Part shown: piece after piece, positions 8,581 through 17,683 of the stretch
Numbering within the stretch: position 1 is the stretch's first letter
Layout: every line of letters starts with the position of its first letter
Assembly: GCA_023436395.1 (NCBI GenBank)
Contig: JAEZJJ010000004.1
Coordinates: forward strand, 1-64,000
Origin: Bacillota bacterium
GTDB taxonomy: Bacteria > Bacillota > Clostridia > Lachnospirales > Cellulosilyticaceae
Length of the DNA stretch: 64,000 nucleotides
Direction: 5' to 3'
Translations under genes and position numbers: made by a program
The notes under the pieces: generated by a model
Seen by the model: the letters and a program-made list of their open reading frames with translations, nothing else
What the model was told of the DNA's origin: nothing
The model's database searches: none

Positions 8581-9567
8581 ATGAAAAAATACATAAATAA
8601 AAACAATATGATAGCAATTATTATTGCAGCAGCAGTTTATGCTCTTATTTTTACACTTGTAGAAACAGGTTCTTTATCTAGGCATTATCAGAGTTTGTTA
8701 ATACCAATAGGTATTAATATCATTTTAGCCGTATCACTTAACTTAACAGTTGGATTTTTAGGAGAGTTAACTTTAGGACATGCAGGGTTTATGTCTGTAG
8801 GGGCATATGCAGGGTGCATGTTTACTGTATATGCTAATCTACCAATATTTATAGAGCTTCCAATTGCCCTTATAATGGGTGGACTTGTAGCAGCAGTATT
8901 TGGTTGTATTATAGGAGTTCCAGCTTTAAGGCTTAAGGGAGATTATTTAGCCATTGTAACACTTGCTTTTGGAGAGATTATTCGGTCTGTTTTGATGAAT
9001 ATAGAGATCACAGGTGGTGCAGGTGGTTTAAAAGGAATTGAGAAATCAGCTAACTATACCATAGTATTTATAATAGCAATTATTACGATAGTGGTTATTG
9101 CAAATCTGATTAAGTCTAGAGCAGGTAGAGCAATTTGTGCAATTCGAGATAATATTATAGCTGCAGAATCTGTTGGGATTAATGTAGTTTATCATAAACT
9201 CTTAGCTTTTGTTGTCGCTGCTTTTTTTGCAGGAATGGCAGGGGTACTATATGGACATAATTTAGGGATCTTAAAACCTGATACTTTCGACTTTAATAAA
9301 TCTATTGAGATATTAGTAATAGTAGTACTTGGTGGTATGGGAAGTATCAAGGGCTCCATTATATCAGCAACTATTATTACAGTACTTCCAGAAGTACTTC
9401 GTGGTCTTGCAGATTATCGAATGCTCATTTATGCGATCGTGCTTATCGTAATGATGATTCTCAATTCTTCTCCTAAATTTGCTGAGTTTAAAAAGAATTT
9501 TATGAGTAAGTTGAAAAGAGAGAAGACCAAGAAAGGAGGAACTAAAGATGGCGTTATTGGAGGTTAA
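8581..9567 (+). CDS. livM: Branched-chain amino-acid ABC transporter permease LivM
   Basis: 328 aa permease with about nine to ten helices. Conserved segments are NLTVGFLGELTLGHAGFMSVGAY-like residues near 60 and VVLGGMGSIKG near 245. I chose the ATG at 8581 rather than the in-frame GTG at 8572, because GGGGTGAGG sits at the proper distance for the ATG and would overlap the GTG. The 3' end overlaps livG by 20 bases. Partner of LivH in the membrane channel. Confidence 0.92.
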   Translation: MKKYINKNNMIAIIIAAAVYALIFTLVETGSLSRHYQSLLIPIGINIILAVSLNLTVGFLGELTLGHAGFMSVGAYAGCMFTVYANLPIFIELPIALIMGGLVAAVFGCIIGVPALRLKGDYLAIVTLAFGEIIRSVLMNIEITGGAGGLKGIEKSANYTIVFIIAIITIVVIANLIKSRAGRAICAIRDNIIAAESVGINVVYHKLLAFVVAAFFAGMAGVLYGHNLGILKPDTFDFNKSIEILVIVVLGGMGSIKGSIISATIITVLPEVLRGLADYRMLIYAIVLIVMMILNSSPKFAEFKKNFMSKLKREKTKKGGTKDGVIGG

Positions 9568-10306
9568 TGAACTGACTATTGTATTTGGTGGCCTTAGAGC
9601 AGTAGATGGCCTCAATTTAAAAATAGAAAAAGGGCAGTTATACGGACTTATAGGGCCTAATGGCGCAGGTAAGACAACCGTATTTAATATGATTACAGGT
9701 GTTTATAAACCCACTAGTGGTACTTACTTTCTAGATGGTGAAGACTTAACAGGTAAATCAACGATTGAAATTAATCGTAAGGGTATTGCGAGGACTTTCC
9801 AAAATATTCGTTTGTTTAATAATATGAGTGTATTAGATAATGTTAAAATTGGCTTACATAATCAAAAGAATTATACAGTAGCAGAAGGAATCTTACGTTT
9901 GCCACGCTATTTTAAAGAAGAAAAAGAGATGGATGAAATAGCTGTAGAGCTTTTAGCAGTGTTTGATCTAGATAAAGAAAAAGATACATTAGCTTCTAAC
10001 TTGCCTTATGGTAAACAAAGAAAGCTAGAGATTGCTAGAGCTTTAGCAACTCATCCTAAGCTCTTATTATTAGATGAACCAGCAGCGGGGATGAATCCTA
10101 ATGAGACAGCGGAGCTTATGGAGACTATTCGTTTTGTAAGAGATCAATTTGATATGACCATCTTGCTTATTGAGCATGATATGAAACTTGTAAGTGGTAT
10201 TTGTGAAGATATTACAGTACTTAATTTTGGTAAAGAACTGGCCCAGGGTAAAACAAGTGTCGTATTAAATGACCCACAAGTTATTACAGCATACTTGGGA
10301 GAATAG
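9548..10306 (+). CDS. livG: Branched-chain amino-acid ABC transporter ATPase LivG
   Basis: 252 aa ATPase. Walker A is GPNGAGKTT, Walker B is LLLLDEPAAGMNP, and the signature is the LivG-type LPYGKQRKLEIARAL. The switch histidine is in IEHDM. It energises uptake together with LivF. AAAGGAGG precedes the ATG, which lies inside the livM end. Confidence 0.94.
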   Translation: MALLEVNELTIVFGGLRAVDGLNLKIEKGQLYGLIGPNGAGKTTVFNMITGVYKPTSGTYFLDGEDLTGKSTIEINRKGIARTFQNIRLFNNMSVLDNVKIGLHNQKNYTVAEGILRLPRYFKEEKEMDEIAVELLAVFDLDKEKDTLASNLPYGKQRKLEIARALATHPKLLLLDEPAAGMNPNETAELMETIRFVRDQFDMTILLIEHDMKLVSGICEDITVLNFGKELAQGKTSVVLNDPQVITAYLGE

Positions 10307-10321
10307 AAGGGAGAGAGCTTT

Positions 10322-11032
10322 ATGGCTATGTTAAAAGTAGAAAATCTAGAAGTATATTATGGCATGATTCAAGCAATAAAGGGAATCTCTTTTGAAGTTA
10401 ATCAAGGGGAAGTTATTGCCTTAATTGGTGCTAATGGTGCAGGAAAAACAACTATTCTTCATACCATCACAGGGTTAGTAGAGGCTAAAGCAGGAAAGAT
10501 TGAATTTGAGGGAAAAAATCTTCTCAAAACACCAGCCCATGATATTGTAAGCATGGGAATGGCACATGTACCAGAAGGTAGAAGAATTTTTCAAGAACTT
10601 ACTGTACTTGAAAACTTAAAGCTTGGTGCATACACACGTAATGATAAAAAAGAAATGGAGGAGACACTTGGAATGATTTATACCAAGTTTCCCCGTCTTG
10701 AAGAAAGAAAAGCACAGGTTGCAGGAACATTAAGTGGTGGAGAGCAGCAGATGTTGGCGATGGGAAGGGCACTTATGTCACACCCTAAGATTATCCTTAT
10801 GGATGAACCTTCCATGGGACTTTCACCATTGTATGTTTCTGAAATTTTTAAGATTATTGAGGAAATCAGTAGTACTGGTACAACTGTTCTTTTGGTAGAA
10901 CAGAATGCTAAAAAGGCACTTTCTATTGCAGATAGAGCCTATGTTTTAGAAACTGGTAAGATTGTGCTAGAAGGTAAAGCTAGTAATCTAATAAATGATG
11001 AATCTATTAAAAAAGCCTATTTAGGAGAGTAA
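10322..11032 (+). CDS. livF: Branched-chain amino-acid ABC transporter ATPase LivF
   Basis: 236 aa ATPase. Walker A is GANGAGKTT, the signature is LSGGEQQML, Walker B is IILMDEPSMGLSP, and the LivF hallmark HVPEGRRIF lies in between. The start is the ATG at 10322, eight bases after GGGAG; an ATG six bases further would also be possible. Last gene of the liv operon. Confidence 0.94.
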   Translation: MAMLKVENLEVYYGMIQAIKGISFEVNQGEVIALIGANGAGKTTILHTITGLVEAKAGKIEFEGKNLLKTPAHDIVSMGMAHVPEGRRIFQELTVLENLKLGAYTRNDKKEMEETLGMIYTKFPRLEERKAQVAGTLSGGEQQMLAMGRALMSHPKIILMDEPSMGLSPLYVSEIFKIIEEISSTGTTVLLVEQNAKKALSIADRAYVLETGKIVLEGKASNLINDESIKKAYLGE

Positions 11033-11035
11033 AAC

Positions 11036-11079
11036 AAAAGCGCTTAAATTCTATAGCATGAGAATTTGAGTGCTTTTAT
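11036..11079 (+). terminator. Intrinsic terminator of the liv operon
   Basis: A 17-bp stem with two G-U pairs (11036-11052 with 11061-11077), an 8-nt loop and a T-rich end. Confidence 0.85.
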
Positions 11080-11204
11080 TATGGAAAGATAGTATATTTT
11101 ATTTCAAAAAGTATTATTGATGAATTGCGTATACTAATTCAGGAAGTTAGGGGGAATAACAAAAGAGGATAATAAAAGTAGTATAGTAAAAAATAAGGTA
11201 ACTG

Positions 11205-11213
11205 TGTTATGAT
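11205..11213 (+). promoter_or_regulatory. Putative extended -10 promoter of cvfB
   Basis: TGT followed by TATGAT, with the start codon 36 bases downstream. No convincing -35 box. Confidence 0.35.
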
Positions 11214-11249
11214 TAAAATTCATTAGTAACCACAAGCTAGGAGGATAAC

Positions 11250-12086
11250 ATGATAGAAATAGGTAAATTTCATCATCTAGAAGTAGTCAGGGAAGCAAAA
11301 CAAGGACTTTATTTAAATGATAGACTGCAAACAGAAAAGGATATTTTATTACCTCAGTATCAACTTTCAGAAGACATTAAGCTAGGAGATAAGTTAGAGG
11401 TGTTTGTTTATAGAGATTCTGAAGATAGGAAGGTAGCAACTTTTAAGAAGCCAAGGCTAATACTAGGGGAAATGAGTGTTCTAGAGGTAGTGAGTGTGAA
11501 TCATATAGGTGCTTTTTTAGATTGGGGATTAGAAAGAGACTTATTTTTACCATTTAGCCAACAAACAGAAAAGGTAAAAAAGGGAAATAAGTATCTTGTT
11601 GCCATGTATATTGATAAAAGTGATAGATTATGTGCAACGATGAAGATTTACGACTTATTAAAAGGGCAAGCACCTTATAAGGAACAGGATGAGGTCACAG
11701 GTACAATCTATGCTATAAAAGAGGCATATGGAGCATTTGTGGCAGTAGACAATAAGTATCATGGATTAATACCTGTTAGAGAGCTCTATGGACAATATCA
11801 AGTTGGTGAAACAGTCAAGTTACGTGTGACAAAGGTAAGAATGGACGGTAAATTAGAGCTAAGTATGAGAAAGCTAGTACATTTGCAAATGGAAGAAGAT
11901 GCAGGACTTATTATGAAAGTATTAGAGGAACATAATGGGAGATTACAGTTACATGATAAGAGTTCACCAGAAGAGATTAAAAAAAAGCTAGGAATGAGCA
12001 AAGCAGGCTTTAAAAGGGCTATCGGCAGACTAATGAAAGAGGGCGCTATAGAGATTAAAAAAGATGGCATTTATCGTAATTGGTAG
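11250..12086 (+). CDS. cvfB: CvfB/YitL family S1-domain RNA-binding protein
   Basis: 278 aa cytoplasmic protein of the CvfB family, known in staphylococci as an RNA-binding regulator of virulence genes. Several S1-like OB folds are visible: residues about 1-65, 70-140 (MSVLEVVSVNHIGAFLDWGLERDLFLP) and 145-210 (EVTGTIYAIKEAYGAFVAVDN). A C-terminal winged helix of about 60 residues follows (SPEEIKKKLGMSKAGFKRAIGRL), which is the usual domain order. AGGAGG lies before the ATG. A single-gene unit; its target RNAs are unknown. Confidence 0.88.
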   Translation: MIEIGKFHHLEVVREAKQGLYLNDRLQTEKDILLPQYQLSEDIKLGDKLEVFVYRDSEDRKVATFKKPRLILGEMSVLEVVSVNHIGAFLDWGLERDLFLPFSQQTEKVKKGNKYLVAMYIDKSDRLCATMKIYDLLKGQAPYKEQDEVTGTIYAIKEAYGAFVAVDNKYHGLIPVRELYGQYQVGETVKLRVTKVRMDGKLELSMRKLVHLQMEEDAGLIMKVLEEHNGRLQLHDKSSPEEIKKKLGMSKAGFKRAIGRLMKEGAIEIKKDGIYRNW

Positions 12087-12202
12087 AATAGAAAATGGGC
12101 ACTATAAAGTGAGATATAAAAATCTTGACGAAAAATTAATTATACAATTAAGAAGAGTCATGATTTAATAGTATAAAATGCGATAAAGGAGCCTATTTTC
12201 AA

Positions 12203-12847
12203 ATGAATTTATTAATGCAGTTAGTGGATGTTATATTGCATCTAGATCATTACTTACAAAGTATTATAGATCAATATGGCGTAGTCAGTTATATTATTTT
12301 ATTTTGTGTTATATTTGCAGAAACAGGATTTGTTATTACCCCTTTTTTACCAGGAGATTCTCTTATCTTTGCAGCTGGAGCCTTTGCAGGGCTAGGCCTT
12401 TTTGATTTTAGAATCATTTTTCTACTCTTGATAGGAGCAGCTGTATTGGGTGATACAGTAAATTATGAGATTGGTAGACATATAGGAAGACGAATATTAG
12501 CAAAAGAATCTAATCGGTTTATCAAAAAAGAATATATTGAGAAAACCAATGAATACTATGAAAAATATGGAGGTAAAACCATAGTTATTGCTAGATTTAT
12601 ACCCATTGTACGTACCTTTGCTCCATTTGTAGCAGGAGTAGGTAGTATGACGTATAAGAAATTTATTTCTTATAATGTCATGGGAGGCGCTTTATGGGTG
12701 AGCCTTATTGTAAGTTTAGGATATTTCTTTGGCAATATACCTATAGTGGCAAATAACTTTACTTTTGTAGCAGTAGGCATTATTTTTATTTCATTATTAC
12801 CGGCACTTTATGAAGTAGGTAAAAAATATAAAAAAGTACCAGAATAA
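12203..12847 (+). CDS. DedA family membrane protein
   Basis: 214 aa with four to five membrane segments. The DedA/VTT signature is clear: the ETGFVITPFLPGDSLIF-like segment near residue 45, then GRHIGRR and ARFIPIVRTFAPFVAGVGSM near residue 130. Members act in lipid-carrier recycling and membrane homeostasis (for example undecaprenyl-phosphate or phosphatidylethanolamine flipping); which lipid applies here is not deducible. AAGGAG lies about 11 bases before the ATG, a little long, so a start at the ATG four codons on is possible. Confidence 0.87.
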   Translation: MNLLMQLVDVILHLDHYLQSIIDQYGVVSYIILFCVIFAETGFVITPFLPGDSLIFAAGAFAGLGLFDFRIIFLLLIGAAVLGDTVNYEIGRHIGRRILAKESNRFIKKEYIEKTNEYYEKYGGKTIVIARFIPIVRTFAPFVAGVGSMTYKKFISYNVMGGALWVSLIVSLGYFFGNIPIVANNFTFVAVGIIFISLLPALYEVGKKYKKVPE

Positions 12848-12900
12848 TAAAGGACTACTATATCAGTTCTGTATCAAGAATTGTATAGTAGTCCTTTATT
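12846..12900. terminator. Bidirectional terminator between the DedA gene and tRNA-Pro
   Basis: A perfect 17-bp stem (12846-12862 with 12884-12900) has T-rich ends in both directions. It separates the convergent DedA gene and tRNA gene. Confidence 0.85.
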
Positions 12901-12909
12901 ATTTATTAA

Positions 12910-12982
12910 TCGGAGTGACGTGACTTGAACACGCGATCTCTAGACCCCCAGTCTAGCGCCTTACCAACTAGGCCACACCCCG
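12910..12982 (-). tRNA. tRNA-Pro, anticodon GGG
   Basis: 73-nt cloverleaf on the minus strand. The acceptor stem CGGGGTG/CACTCCG has one G-U pair. The D arm GCCT/AGGC has loop AGTTGGTA. The anticodon stem CTAGA/TCTAG has loop CTGGGGG (anticodon GGG, reads CCC and CCU). The T loop is TTCAAGT, and the discriminator base is A. CCA is not encoded. Confidence 0.92.
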
Positions 12983-13099
12983 AAAGTTTATTTCCTGTTT
13001 TATTATACAGAAAATGGATAGGAATGTAAAGGCTTAGTGATTAAAGTAGTTGTATTTAGTAAATGCTTAGAATAGTCAATGGGTGTAAGGAGGAAAGAG

Positions 13100-13810
13100 A
13101 TGAGATACATTTTTAATGGAATTGTTATTCTATTTAGCTGCTATATTATTGGGTTGATTATTAAAGGTAATCAAAATACATTAATATGTTTTTCTTTATT
13201 TTTTATAGAATGGCTCGTTATTATGCTATGCAAACCTAAATTGCGTAAGTTAACTTTTATGAAGTTGCATAGAAAAGAAAGTTTTGGAGAAGAGGGAAAA
13301 ACCTATGGTGTTATTCAAAATACACAAGTAGAAGAAGTAATGCAGAAAATACATCTCAATTCTTTTAAAGAGTTAGTCATTGATTTATTTAAAGCAAAGG
13401 GCTATCAAGTAGAGGAAACTAAGATAGGAGAAGAAGGAGTTTTAATTGCTACAAAGGGAGAAATACTATTAACTCTAAAATTGGAGCATAGGTTAGATAA
13501 TGATTGGTTTGTTTCAGAGAATGTATTACAGCAAGTAGACACAAGTTTATCTAAAGGTAAGAAGGTTATCATAACAAATGGTAGATTTACTAGGCATACA
13601 ATCAAGCAAGCTAAATTACATCATATTGAATTAATTAATGGTAATAAACTTATAGGTATGATTAGAGAAGAGATAGATAAACAAAGAGGCATTAATAGTA
13701 GAAAGATCATTGTGTTTAACAATAAGGAGATTATAGAGCAGAAGAGTGATTTAGAGTTTTCAGATGGCAAGGCAAGTATTTCTGATGATAGAGAGGTCAA
13801 TAAAGAATAA
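13100..13810 (+). CDS. Membrane-anchored restriction-endonuclease-like (Mrr-type) protein
   Basis: 236 aa. Two N-terminal transmembrane helices are followed by a cytoplasmic domain (about residues 85-200) resembling Mrr_cat: helix FKELVIDLFKAKGYQVEETK, then the strand pair GVLIATKGEILLTLKLEHR, then KKVIITNGRFTRHTIKQAK. This fold order matches the type IV restriction / Mrr family. The expected catalytic D and Q-x-K are degenerate (see findings), so nuclease activity is doubtful. The ATG at 13100 is preferred over the in-frame ATG at 13079 because AGGAGG at 13088-13093 serves it. The C-terminal tail is low-complexity and charged. Confidence 0.65.
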   Translation: MRYIFNGIVILFSCYIIGLIIKGNQNTLICFSLFFIEWLVIMLCKPKLRKLTFMKLHRKESFGEEGKTYGVIQNTQVEEVMQKIHLNSFKELVIDLFKAKGYQVEETKIGEEGVLIATKGEILLTLKLEHRLDNDWFVSENVLQQVDTSLSKGKKVIITNGRFTRHTIKQAKLHHIELINGNKLIGMIREEIDKQRGINSRKIIVFNNKEIIEQKSDLEFSDGKASISDDREVNKE

Positions 13811-13928
13811 GAGAGAAATACTAAGTATTAAATTCATAAATGGAAGACATACAAGTTGCAGCAAGGATTAGAGTTTGGTATCTTATTAGATTGTTCATAG
13901 AGTGTATAGAAAGAATGATGAGAAGTAG

Positions 13929-13985
13929 TCATATAAAAGTAGTAGGCTATAAGAATAGTTTTCTCTAGGCATAAGCCTACTACTT
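13929..13985 (-). terminator. Terminator of the Crp/Fnr gene (minus strand)
   Basis: A perfect 12-bp stem (13937-13948 with 13974-13985) has a 25-nt loop. On the minus strand it is followed by TTTTATAT. Confidence 0.65.
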
Positions 13986-14068
13986 ATGGATGACTGCAAA
14001 TAGCAACAAAGGTGCCACTAAATAACTTAAAAAAGATTGAGAGAGGAATTATGGAGAAATTAAGTTCA

Positions 14069-14743
14069 TTAAACAAGGGCCTTGAGTTTGGCTAAATTGA
14101 TAATTTTAATTCCACCCCTAGAAAGTTCTACGATCCCTTCATTTGAAAAATAATTTAACATACGAGTCACTACTTCTCTGGCACTACCTACATATTTAGC
14201 GATTTGTTCATGGGTAAAATGAAGAGTGGTAGAATGTGTTTTAGCCATTTCATCTATTAAAAAGATAGCGAGACGTTTATCAAAACTCATAAATAGTATT
14301 TGTTCCATTGCCCACATCACATCAGAAAAACGATCAACTAGGCGTTTATACATGAAATTCTCAACATAAATATTATGCTCCATTATTTCAGAAAGTGTAT
14401 GAGAGGAGATAGAAATAATCTCACAATCTTGCTCAACATCAATGTGTACGTCAAAAGTAATTTGATTTAATATACAAGAAGCAGAAAGTAGACAGAGGTC
14501 TCCAGAAGCTAATCGAAATAGCGTAATCTCTTTTCCTTCGTCTGAAAGCATATACACTCTAAGATGACCAGTATGGAGTAAAATAAGTCCCATACAATGT
14601 TGATCACCCCGGTGTAAAGTCTGGCCTTTAGCGAAGGAAGCCAGTGTTGTATGGGTTATCATAGTATTTTGTTCTTCAGCACTAAGGTAAGGCCAAAAAT
14701 CCAGGGAATCTTTTAAGAATAGAAGCATAGAATCACTTAACAT
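14069..14743 (-). CDS. Crp/Fnr family transcriptional regulator
   Basis: 224 aa. The N-terminal cyclic-nucleotide-binding-like beta barrel (about residues 15-125) includes GLILLHTGHLRVYMLSDEGKEITLF. A long dimer helix follows, then a C-terminal Crp-type helix-turn-helix (about residues 165-215) with FTHEQIAKYVGSAREVVTRML. There is no N-terminal Fnr cysteine cluster; the scattered cysteines do not form one. The effector is unknown, and cAMP-contacting residues are not evident. AGGAGG lies at a good distance on the minus strand. No divergent partner gene is adjacent, so its target is probably unlinked. Confidence 0.88.
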   Translation of the reverse strand: MLSDSMLLFLKDSLDFWPYLSAEEQNTMITHTTLASFAKGQTLHRGDQHCMGLILLHTGHLRVYMLSDEGKEITLFRLASGDLCLLSASCILNQITFDVHIDVEQDCEIISISSHTLSEIMEHNIYVENFMYKRLVDRFSDVMWAMEQILFMSFDKRLAIFLIDEMAKTHSTTLHFTHEQIAKYVGSAREVVTRMLNYFSNEGIVELSRGGIKIINLAKLKALV

Positions 14744-14889
14744 AGTATCCTCCTAAATGATTAATTATTTCCATTTTAAGATATTTATAAGAGAATGGCT
14801 AGTAAATACAGAAATAATGTAAAGAATAAAAACGTAACAGGGTGATATGAAATGTGTCAACTTCTTTTAAAAGTAGATAGTCATTTCAC

Positions 14890-14942
14890 TAAATAGTAAA
14901 AGACCTGCAAAACCAATATATATGTGTTGGTTTTACAGGTCT
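14890..14942 (-). terminator. Terminator of the MBOAT-DHHW operon (minus strand)
   Basis: A 16-bp stem with one mismatch (14901-14916 with 14927-14942). On the minus strand it is followed by TTTTACTATTT. Confidence 0.85.
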
Positions 14943-15022
14943 GTATTCATAGGCAGTTACAAGAGAATTTATTGCATAGCAGTCGTTTTATGATATTAGT
15001 AAGATACAAATGAAGTTAAAAG

Positions 15023-16144
15023 TTACTTAAGAAGTAAGCTTAATTTACTTTCTACACTAAAGTTTTGTACGTTATACAGGAGTAAAATCTCAGATATACC
15101 AGCTTCTTTAGCTAAGGTAGCTACAGGTGCTGTCATGAGCCTTAAATCTAGTACTTGAATTTCTTCAAAATGATTTGTTAAAAAAGGAATAAAACAGTTG
15201 GCATAAGAATCTTTAATAACGAGAAGTTTGCGTCCATTTTTAACAGAAGTAGTAATTTTGATTAAAGGATGATTATTATCTAAGAAAATACTATATTTAT
15301 CCTTTGTGTCTAGGTGGCTATATTCATAAAGACTAGATGTAGTGACACCTGATCCTTCATAGACTAATTCTACAGTTTGGGCTTTGTTTGGATAAAAAAG
15401 ATTTATTGTATCTGGTGAAGCAAAAGTAAAATTACCCTTAGAAAAGAGAGTTCCGTAAAAGTCATTACTTACTTCTTGAATTTTAAAGTCTTGAAGGGTA
15501 AGAGGAACGATTCCAGCAGATTTACAAAACTCAGTATAGGCATAATAGGCTCCGAGTGTAGTCCAATGATGATCCGTTTTATAGTAAATATACTCATTTT
15601 GATGAGCTTGTAAAATATCTAGAAAATCTAATTTGGTTACTTGGTCAGAAAGATGATTGTAAAAGTTGGAGATATAAACCTCCTCATCATAAGGAGAAGC
15701 ATAGAGTGGTAACTTCTCTTCCAGTACTTTTGTTGCAGTAGGGGCAATCCCTACATAAACATGGAATTTTTTTGCAAGTTCATTGATATAATTTGCATTA
15801 CGTATAGCTAAATCCATATCAGGCTTAGTAAAGTCTTGAAGGAAATAGCCGTCTTTGCCAATATAAACACCGTTATTATCTTTCTTCTGGAGCATTAATT
15901 CAGTGTATGCTTTGGTAGAAATAAATTGATTTCTAAAAGGAAACTGATCTGCTATATAGGTTTCTAGGTCTTTGCCATAAGAACCATCCATTAAAGTGTT
16001 GATCGTAAAAGTAGGTTTACTACTTAAGTTGCGATTTTCAAGCTCAGAAAAAGTTTTATCTTTGTCTAATAGTTGTAAACCAAAGAAGGTAAAAATATAA
16101 ATAATAAAAGTAATTCCTGTGATGAGAGGTATTTTTTTCTTCAT
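15023..16144 (-). CDS. DHHW family protein (AlgX/AlgJ-like SGNH acyl-transfer partner)
   Basis: 373 aa. An N-terminal membrane anchor (about residues 6-26) is followed by an extracytoplasmic domain. The family motif DHHW is at residues 191-194 within TDHHWTTLGAY, and a Ser-containing KDSYANCF segment lies near residue 310. Other family hallmarks are ENRNLSSKPTF and ADQFPFRNQF. It lies 10 bases after the MBOAT gene, the arrangement of alginate- and cell-wall-polymer acetylation systems (AlgI with AlgJ/X). It is therefore inferred to move acyl groups delivered by the MBOAT protein to a surface polysaccharide. AGGAG precedes the start. Confidence 0.85.
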   Translation of the reverse strand: MKKKIPLITGITFIIYIFTFFGLQLLDKDKTFSELENRNLSSKPTFTINTLMDGSYGKDLETYIADQFPFRNQFISTKAYTELMLQKKDNNGVYIGKDGYFLQDFTKPDMDLAIRNANYINELAKKFHVYVGIAPTATKVLEEKLPLYASPYDEEVYISNFYNHLSDQVTKLDFLDILQAHQNEYIYYKTDHHWTTLGAYYAYTEFCKSAGIVPLTLQDFKIQEVSNDFYGTLFSKGNFTFASPDTINLFYPNKAQTVELVYEGSGVTTSSLYEYSHLDTKDKYSIFLDNNHPLIKITTSVKNGRKLLVIKDSYANCFIPFLTNHFEEIQVLDLRLMTAPVATLAKEAGISEILLLYNVQNFSVESKLSLLLK

Positions 16145-16154
16145 TGTTTAACTC

Positions 16155-17540
16155 CTAAAATCTAAAGTATAAAAATGGATTAAAAGTAGCATCTACTAAG
16201 TAGGCTGTACTTAGGAATAGAACTGCACTATAAAAAATAAAGATAATCCATTCATTAAGGCAATGTTTTAATTTATTCATTAAAGGTGTTGAGAAGAGGG
16301 CTCCTATAATGAGTAAAACATAGAAGTTGGTCAATGCATATAAAGAAGACGTATTGACTAATGGATGAACATCTAAGCCGAACATGACTTTAAGATAAGC
16401 TAGTGCTTCGCCTAAAGAATTATGGGCAAAAAGGACCCAGCTGACTGCTACAACAAAAAGTAAGTAAAACCTAGAGATAAAGCTCGGCAATTTTTCTAGA
16501 TAACGAAGTAAAAAGCTACGCTCTATAATCATAAGGACAGCAAAGAAGAGCCCCCAGATAATAAAGTTCCATCCAGCACCATGCCAAAAGCCTGTTAAAA
16601 ACCATACGATAAAGATGTTCAGATAGAAACGAGGCTTGCTAACACGATTGCCACCTAGAGGAATGTAGACATATTCTCTAAACCAACCTGTAAGTGTCAT
16701 ATGCCATCTTCTCCAAAACTCAGAGACACTTTTAGCAATATAGGGATAATTAAAGTTTTCGGGAAAATGAAAACCTAGCATACGTCCTAGGCCAATTGCC
16801 ATATCAGAATAACCACTAAAGTCAAAATAAAGTTGAAGTCCAAAGGCAATAGCACCTAGCCAGGCACTTATGATGGATAACTCGCTAATAGGTGTAGAAA
16901 GTATTTGATCCCATAAGAGCCCAATATTATTTGCAATAAGAACTTTCTTACCAAGACCTTCAATGAAGCGTATTGCACCTTCACCAAAATCTTCGAAAGT
17001 GATTTTTCTTTGATTAATTTCCTTTTCAACATTAGAGTAAGTGACAATAGGTCCAGCAATAAGCTGAGGGAACATGACTACATAGGCTCCAAAGGCAATA
17101 ATATTTTTTTGAACCTTAATATTGCCACGATAAAGGTCAATGGTGTAGGACATGGTTTGGAAAGTATAGAAGGATATACCAATAGGAAGGGCAATGCGAA
17201 GTAAGTCCCAGTGGGTTCCTAAAAGATTATTGGCATTTCCAATAAAGAAATCAGCATACTTAAAGAAACCTAACATGCCTAGATTACCTAATAGAGATAA
17301 TCCGAGTCCTAGTTTTGGAATAAATTTATGCTCCCTAAAATGATCAATCATGCGTCCACAAGTATAATCTAGTACAGTAGAAAAGATCATAATTGAGACG
17401 TAGATAGGTTCGCCCCATGCATAAAACACGAGGCTACCTAAAAATAAGATTATATTACGAAAATTTTTAGGGAGTATAAAGTAGATTGTTAGAAAAATGG
17501 GTAAAAATATAAATAAGAATAATAAACTACTAAATACCAT
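16155..17540 (-). CDS. MBOAT O-acyltransferase (AlgI/PatA-like)
   Basis: 461 aa polytopic membrane protein with about 11-12 helices. The MBOAT signature is intact: WRRWHMTLTGWFREYVYIPLGG near residue 275, and the active-site histidine in GFWHGAGWNF near residue 318. It passes acyl (usually acetyl) groups across the membrane for O-acylation of extracellular polymers. The operon partner is the DHHW protein immediately downstream. AAGGAG lies at good spacing. The polymer target is not deducible. Confidence 0.92.
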   Translation of the reverse strand: MVFSSLLFLFIFLPIFLTIYFILPKNFRNIILFLGSLVFYAWGEPIYVSIMIFSTVLDYTCGRMIDHFREHKFIPKLGLGLSLLGNLGMLGFFKYADFFIGNANNLLGTHWDLLRIALPIGISFYTFQTMSYTIDLYRGNIKVQKNIIAFGAYVVMFPQLIAGPIVTYSNVEKEINQRKITFEDFGEGAIRFIEGLGKKVLIANNIGLLWDQILSTPISELSIISAWLGAIAFGLQLYFDFSGYSDMAIGLGRMLGFHFPENFNYPYIAKSVSEFWRRWHMTLTGWFREYVYIPLGGNRVSKPRFYLNIFIVWFLTGFWHGAGWNFIIWGLFFAVLMIIERSFLLRYLEKLPSFISRFYLLFVVAVSWVLFAHNSLGEALAYLKVMFGLDVHPLVNTSSLYALTNFYVLLIIGALFSTPLMNKLKHCLNEWIIFIFYSAVLFLSTAYLVDATFNPFLYFRF

Positions 17541-17683
17541 ATGTGAAAACTCCTTACTTGATAGGGCTATAAAAATTAAAATAATATTGCTTGCCGCCTT
17601 ATCTATAGCAAATAATATGTAATGAGTTTATTGTAGATAGTATGACCATTTTAATCTATGTTAAGCTTGAAATGAGAATATGA

